The notes below the pieces were generated by a model. It was given only the letters and a program-made list of their open reading frames with translations, did not search any database and was not told where the DNA came from. From Mesorhizobium sp. ES1-1 (GTDB lineage Bacteria > Pseudomonadota > Alphaproteobacteria > Rhizobiales > Rhizobiaceae): a stretch of DNA of 63,751 bases. Position 1 is the first letter of the stretch. Every line of letters starts with the position of its first letter. The translations under genes and the position numbers were made by a program. Below, one piece after another: positions 59,939-63,751 of the stretch. The stretch lies in assembly GCF_020164785.1 (NCBI RefSeq), contig NZ_JAIUGX010000019.1, forward strand, positions 1 to 63,751, written 5' to 3'.

Positions 59939-60058
59939 AAAGCTAGTCCATGGCGGAAAAGCCGGTTGTGTGGCTGGCCAAAACCGCTATTTTCGCCGAA
60001 CCCTCGCGACAGCCACGCTGGCCGCGACCGGCCGTGCAAACCGTGAGATGAAGACCGC

Positions 60059-61129
60059 GTGATCAGGATTTCCATCGATGCCATGGGCGGCGATCACGGA
60101 CCAAGCGTGGTCGTCCCGGCACTCATGACTGTGGCCACCCGGCGTCCCGATATCCGCTTCGTCATCTATGGGCGCGAGGAACTGGTGCGTCCCGAACTCG
60201 CCAAGTTTCCCAAACTGGCTGAGGTGAGTGAGTTCCACCACTGCGAAGTCGCGGTGAGGATGGACGACAAGCCCAGCCAGGCGCTGCGCCATGGCCGCTG
60301 GAAGTCATCCATGTGGAAGGCGGTCGAAGCGGTCAAGGCAGGCACGGCGGATGCCTGCATCTCGGCCGGCAACACCGGCGCGCTCATGGCGATGTCGAAA
60401 TTCTGCCTGCGCACCATGGCGACCATCGATCGCCCCGCGATCGCGGCGCTGTGGCCGACATTGCGCGGCGAGAGCGTGGTTCTGGATGTCGGCGCTACCA
60501 TCGGCGCGGATGCGCATCAGCTGATCGACTTTGCCATTCTCGGCACCGGCATGGCGCGCTCAGTCTTCGGCATTGCCCGCCCAACCGTTGGCCTGCTCAA
60601 TGTCGGGGTCGAGGAGATCAAGGGCCAGGAGGAGGTCAAGGAGGCAGGCCGCATGCTGCGCGAAGCCAACATGTCCTCGATGAATTATCACGGTTTCGTC
60701 GAGGGCGACGATATCGGCAAGGGTACCGTCGACGTGGTGGTCACCGAAGGCTTCGCCGGCAACATCGCGCTCAAAACAGCGGAAGGCACTGCGCGGCAGA
60801 TTGCAGGTTATCTGCGCGCCGCGATGAGCCGCACCCTGATGGCCAAGATCGGCTATGTCTTCGCCAAGGGCGCCTTCGACCGGCTCCGCGAGAAGATGGA
60901 TGTCGGCCGCTCAAATGGCGGCGTTTTCCTGGGATTGAACGGTATCGTGGTGAAGAGCCATGGCGGCGCCGATTCGGACGGTTTCGCCGCCGCCATCGAA
61001 CTTGGCTACGACATGGTTCGCAACAATCTGCTCGACCGCATCGAGGCTGATCTAGATCTGTTTCATGCGCGCAACCCGCATGCAATGACATCCAGAAAAT
61101 CCGACGTCGATACCGACGCAAAGGAATAG
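60059..61129 (+). CDS. plsX: Phosphate acyltransferase PlsX
   Basis: The 356-residue protein starts GTG 60059 with MIRISIDAMGGDHGP. Further family motifs are ISAGNTGALMA (about 100-110), LDVGA and GFVEGDDI. PlsX turns acyl-ACP into acyl-phosphate for phospholipid synthesis. It is 9 bases before fabH. Confidence 0.96.
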   Translation: MIRISIDAMGGDHGPSVVVPALMTVATRRPDIRFVIYGREELVRPELAKFPKLAEVSEFHHCEVAVRMDDKPSQALRHGRWKSSMWKAVEAVKAGTADACISAGNTGALMAMSKFCLRTMATIDRPAIAALWPTLRGESVVLDVGATIGADAHQLIDFAILGTGMARSVFGIARPTVGLLNVGVEEIKGQEEVKEAGRMLREANMSSMNYHGFVEGDDIGKGTVDVVVTEGFAGNIALKTAEGTARQIAGYLRAAMSRTLMAKIGYVFAKGAFDRLREKMDVGRSNGGVFLGLNGIVVKSHGGADSDGFAAAIELGYDMVRNNLLDRIEADLDLFHARNPHAMTSRKSDVDTDAKE

Positions 61130-61138
61130 GAAAGAACT

Positions 61139-62110
61139 TTGATCAGATCAGTCGTGCGCGGCACTGGCGCCGCGCTGCCCCGCCGAATCATGAAGAATGC
61201 CGACTTCGAGGGCATGGTCGAAACCTCGGACGAGTGGATCGCGCAACGCACCGGCATCCGCCAGCGCCATATCGCCGGCGATGACGAAACCACGGCTTCG
61301 CTGGGTGAGGCGGCGGCACGTGCCGCGCTCGACGATGCCGGTCTGACCCCCTCCGACATCGATCTGATCGTGTTGGCGACCTCCACGCCCAACAACACTT
61401 TTCCCGCCACCGCGGTCGAGATACAGAACCGGCTCGGCATGCATCACGGCTTTGCCTTCGACCTGCAGGCGGTATGCTCGGGCTTCGTGTACGCGGTGAC
61501 GACGGCCGATCTTTATATCCGCGGTGGCCTGGCCAGGCGCGTGCTGGTGATCGGGTCGGAGACCTTTTCTCGCATCCTCGACTGGAACGACCGCTCGACC
61601 TGCGTGCTGTTCGGCGACGGCGCCGGAGCGATCGTCCTCGAGGCGGGCGAGGGGACGGGCGCGATCGCTGACCGTGGTGTGCTGGCCGCCAGCCTGCGCT
61701 CTGACGGAGCCCACAAGGACAAGCTTTTTGTCGATGGCGGTCCGTCGACGACAGGCACTGTCGGCCATCTCAGGATGGAGGGCCGCGAAGTGTTCAAGCA
61801 TGCGGTTGGCATGATTACGGACGTTATCGAGGCGACGTTCACGCAGGCCGGTATTTCAGCTGATGATCTCGACTGGTTCGTACCGCATCAAGCCAATAAG
61901 CGCATTATCGACGCTTCCGCAAAGAAGCTCGGGATAGCTGAACAAAAGGTCGTGGTTACGGTAGATATGCACGGTAACACCTCGGCCGCTTCCGTGCCGC
62001 TGGCGCTGTCGGTGGCGATCACCGACGGCCGCATCAAGAAGGGCGATCTCGTGCTCCTGGAAGCGATGGGCGGCGGCTTCACCTGGGGTGCCGTCCTGGT
62101 TCGTTGGTAA
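61139..62110 (+). CDS. fabH: 3-oxoacyl-ACP synthase III FabH
   Basis: The 323-residue enzyme starts with TTG 61139 after AGGAAAG. It condenses acetyl-CoA with malonyl-ACP. The catalytic triad is Cys113 (QAVCSGF), His250 (FVPHQANKRI) and Asn280 (GNTSAA). Length is normal, and the end GGGFTWGAVLVRW is the standard FabH C-terminus. Confidence 0.97.
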   Translation: MIRSVVRGTGAALPRRIMKNADFEGMVETSDEWIAQRTGIRQRHIAGDDETTASLGEAAARAALDDAGLTPSDIDLIVLATSTPNNTFPATAVEIQNRLGMHHGFAFDLQAVCSGFVYAVTTADLYIRGGLARRVLVIGSETFSRILDWNDRSTCVLFGDGAGAIVLEAGEGTGAIADRGVLAASLRSDGAHKDKLFVDGGPSTTGTVGHLRMEGREVFKHAVGMITDVIEATFTQAGISADDLDWFVPHQANKRIIDASAKKLGIAEQKVVVTVDMHGNTSAASVPLALSVAITDGRIKKGDLVLLEAMGGGFTWGAVLVRW

Positions 62111-62211
62111 GTGCGCAACCGTCGGTCTTCGGTCCTTGACCTTGACGGATCAATTACTTAGGCTCTGCCGTTGTTGTGCCGATTGTATGCTTGAACTGAT
62201 GGGACGGTCGC

Positions 62212-62535
62212 ATGGGGGGAAAGACACTTACGCGCGCCGACCTTGCAGAGGCGGTGTATCGAAAGGTCGGCCTGTCGCGCACTGAATCGGCCGAACTCGT
62301 CGAGGCTGTGCTGGACGAAATCTGCGAGGCGATCGTCCGCGGCGAGACGGTAAAGCTGTCCTCCTTTGCGACATTCCATGTCCGTTCCAAGAACGAGCGC
62401 ATCGGCCGCAATCCCAAGACCGGCGAGGAAGTCCCGATCCTGCCGCGTCGGGTGATGACCTTCAAATCGTCGAACGTTTTGAAAAGCCGCATCTTGCGAT
62501 CTCATCAAAGCGGCAAGGCGAAGGCCGCCAAGTAG
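62212..62535 (+). CDS. ihfA: Integration host factor alpha subunit
   Basis: The 107-residue HU/IHF-fold protein has the helical start TLTRADLAEAVYRKVGLSRTESAELVEAVLDEI and the DNA-arm segment RNPKTGEEVPI with the intercalating Pro. It bends DNA in replication, transcription and site-specific recombination, and Mu-like phages need it. It follows fabH as in many alphaproteobacteria. Confidence 0.95.
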   Translation: MGGKTLTRADLAEAVYRKVGLSRTESAELVEAVLDEICEAIVRGETVKLSSFATFHVRSKNERIGRNPKTGEEVPILPRRVMTFKSSNVLKSRILRSHQSGKAKAAK

Positions 62536-62665
62536 CGCCGATCAACTGCACGGTTGATAAGCGGCTCCCTCATCACGCCGGGCTTGAATATTGCTTCATA
62601 AACCGCTGAAATAGCCGCGATTCGGCCAGACTGGCCCGATCATCGTCCAGCGTGAGGATTCGCCC

Positions 62666-63205
62666 ATGGACAAAAGTCCGGACGCCTTCCGTACCATCAG
62701 CGAGGTCGCGGAGGATCTCGACCTGCCGCAGCATGTGCTGCGTTTCTGGGAGACACGTTTCAACCAGATCAAGCCGATGAAGCGCGGCGGCGGACGTCGT
62801 TACTACCGGCCGCAGGATGTCGAATTGATCAAGGGCATCCGGCACATGCTCTATGACCAAGGCTATACCATCAAGGGCGTGCAGAAGCTGTTGCGCGAAA
62901 ACGGCAATCAGTTCCTGGTCGCCATCGGCAATGGCGACATGGCCGCCGTCGAGGCCATCTCCCAGCGCCGGCAGGCCGATGCGGTGCCACTGACACAAGC
63001 GGCCCAGCCGCGCGGCATGGATGATGAACTGGTCGGCCAACCGAGGGTCAAACCCAGTCGGCGCTTTTTCGGCTTGGGAAAGAGCGACGACGAAGGCCCG
63101 GTTTCGCCGGACGCGTCGAAGCTCTCGCGCGACAACCGCGCGCTGCTGCAGGAGGCACTGTTCGACCTGCTGGAATGCAAGCGCTTGCTCGATCAGGTCC
63201 GCTGA
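62666..63205 (+). CDS. MerR-family regulator
   Basis: The 179-residue protein has a MerR HTH (about 10-75): FRTISEVAEDLDLPQHVLRFWETRFNQIKPMKRGGGRRYYRPQDVELIKGIRHMLYDQGYTI. The ligand is unknown. The C-terminal half is Gln/Asp-rich and helical, ending LLECKRLLDQVR. The neighbourhood ihfA-merR is conserved in Rhizobiales. It has a good start (GAGGATTCGCCC before ATG). Confidence 0.85.
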   Translation: MDKSPDAFRTISEVAEDLDLPQHVLRFWETRFNQIKPMKRGGGRRYYRPQDVELIKGIRHMLYDQGYTIKGVQKLLRENGNQFLVAIGNGDMAAVEAISQRRQADAVPLTQAAQPRGMDDELVGQPRVKPSRRFFGLGKSDDEGPVSPDASKLSRDNRALLQEALFDLLECKRLLDQVR

Positions 63206-63293
63206 CCCCTGCGATCGGTTTAACGCATCGAAACCGGAACTCCTCTCGGGGTGAGGCGTTAAGTTGCCTTCTGCAAATGAAGGACAAGCGATC

Positions 63294-63596
63294 ATGGCAT
63301 CATTCTCCACCCTCTCCGACATCGATCTGGATAAGCAGGTCGAGACTCTGACCAGGGAACTGGCGGGCCTGAAGAAGGCCTTGGCCAAACGCGGCGGTGC
63401 CTATTACCAGGAGGGTCGCGATGCCACGCTCGATACCTATTCCGACATCGCAGAACGACTGCGCGACGCGATGCCCGCCATCCGCAAGCAGGGCCGGGTG
63501 ATCGAGAAATCGGCCCGCGACCATCCGGCGGCAGCCGCTGCGGTAGGCCTTGTCGTTCTCGGCCTTGCGGCCAGCCTGCTGTTCAGCCGTCGCTGA
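63294..63596 (+). CDS. Small membrane-anchored coiled-coil protein (DUF883/ElaB-like)
   Basis: The ATG at 63294 gives 100 residues: a charged helical part (about 10-75, VETLTRELAGLKKALAKRGG) and a C-terminal membrane helix (AAAAAVGLVVLGLAASLLFSRR). This matches the layout of ElaB/YqjD/DUF883 proteins, which anchor to the inner membrane and bind ribosomes; the family is inferred from layout only. Confidence 0.65.
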   Translation: MASFSTLSDIDLDKQVETLTRELAGLKKALAKRGGAYYQEGRDATLDTYSDIAERLRDAMPAIRKQGRVIEKSARDHPAAAAAVGLVVLGLAASLLFSRR

Positions 63597-63639
63597 GATT
63601 GCCGAATCGTCCCTGACGTCGTCAGATTGGCGGCAAGCG

Positions 63640-63751
63640 GATTAGTTGTGGCCGTTCATCCTAACGAGCCACCACTAGAGCGTTTCCTGTTTTGGGAGAA
63701 TCGTAGGATTCCCATCGAGGCTTGTTTGTGATTCAAGATGCTGGCTGGATT
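63640..63751. repeat. Possible intergenic repeat cut by the window edge
   Basis: The segment CTAGAGCGTTTCC followed by TTTTGGGAGAATCGTAGGA resembles a motif common between genes in Mesorhizobium. No gene or RNA is visible to the window end. Repeat status rests on memory of the motif, since only one copy lies in this window. Confidence 0.3.

Noticed and set aside
59939..60058. Expected rpmF gene between yceD and plsX
   Set aside because: The 120-base gap has no frame encoding an L32-like protein; the arrangement without rpmF is normal in many Rhizobiales.

Overview
The window looks like a chromosomal segment of a Mesorhizobium-type alphaproteobacterium (Phyllobacteriaceae). The evidence is high GC, the gene order glyA-nrdR-ribD-ribE-ribH-nusB, a MarR-family LdtR-like regulator beside an L,D-transpeptidase, a plsX-fabH-ihfA-merR block, and a long palindromic intergenic repeat of a kind common in rhizobia. 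The genus is an inference from gene order and protein style; no search was run.

Bases 1 to about 37804 are most of a Mu-like transposable prophage, read right to left (minus strand). From right to left: a lysogeny segment on the plus strand (LexA-like repressor, lipoprotein, two small genes); an operator region; an early operon (Ner-like protein, ParB-like protein, a Mu-transposition-type HTH protein, small membrane and zinc proteins, MuA transposase, MuB ATPase, DUF3164, GemA); a Mor-family activator; a lysis cassette (membrane-anchored GH24 lysozyme, TM peptide, overlapping spanins, DksA-like protein); Mu-type DNA packaging and head genes (DUF2730, gp27, terminase, portal, gpF, protease with nested scaffold, decoration protein, capsid, HI1506, DUF1320, gpG); and a lambda-like long flexible tail module (terminator, tube, two chaperones joined by a -1 frameshift, tape measure, NlpC/P60, TipJ, fibre). 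The prophage is therefore a Mu-replicating phage with a siphovirus tail. One end lies near 37804; the other end lies left of base 1.

Several loci break the prophage plan and look like cargo: a four-gene plus-strand cassette at 32229-33424 (secreted protein, two tiny proteins sharing an SGVRQP motif, a two-TM SLATT-like protein); a two-TM protein at 25818-26483; a DUF2806 gene inside the head operon at 15416-16498; an orphan plus-strand gene at 3715-4107; and the lipoprotein locus beside the repressor. Any defence or exclusion role is inference. A palindrome GTGCA-N5-TGCAC occurs four times in the prophage, three times in early genes. The portal and tail-tube genes both show an N-terminal frame break, so the prophage may be decaying or the sequence may contain errors.

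Bases 37836-63751 are ordinary host chromosome, nearly all on the plus strand: DUF2066 protein, HIBYL-CoA hydrolase, DUF6163 protein, LdtR-like regulator and L,D-transpeptidase, a cation/proton antiporter, glyA, a secreted protein, nrdR, riboflavin synthesis (ribD, ribE, ribH) with nusB, an MFS transporter, a four-gene betaine-type ABC importer, a proton-pumping pyrophosphatase, bamE (minus strand), a cytochrome bc1 assembly chaperone, yceD, plsX, fabH, ihfA, a MerR regulator and a small membrane protein.
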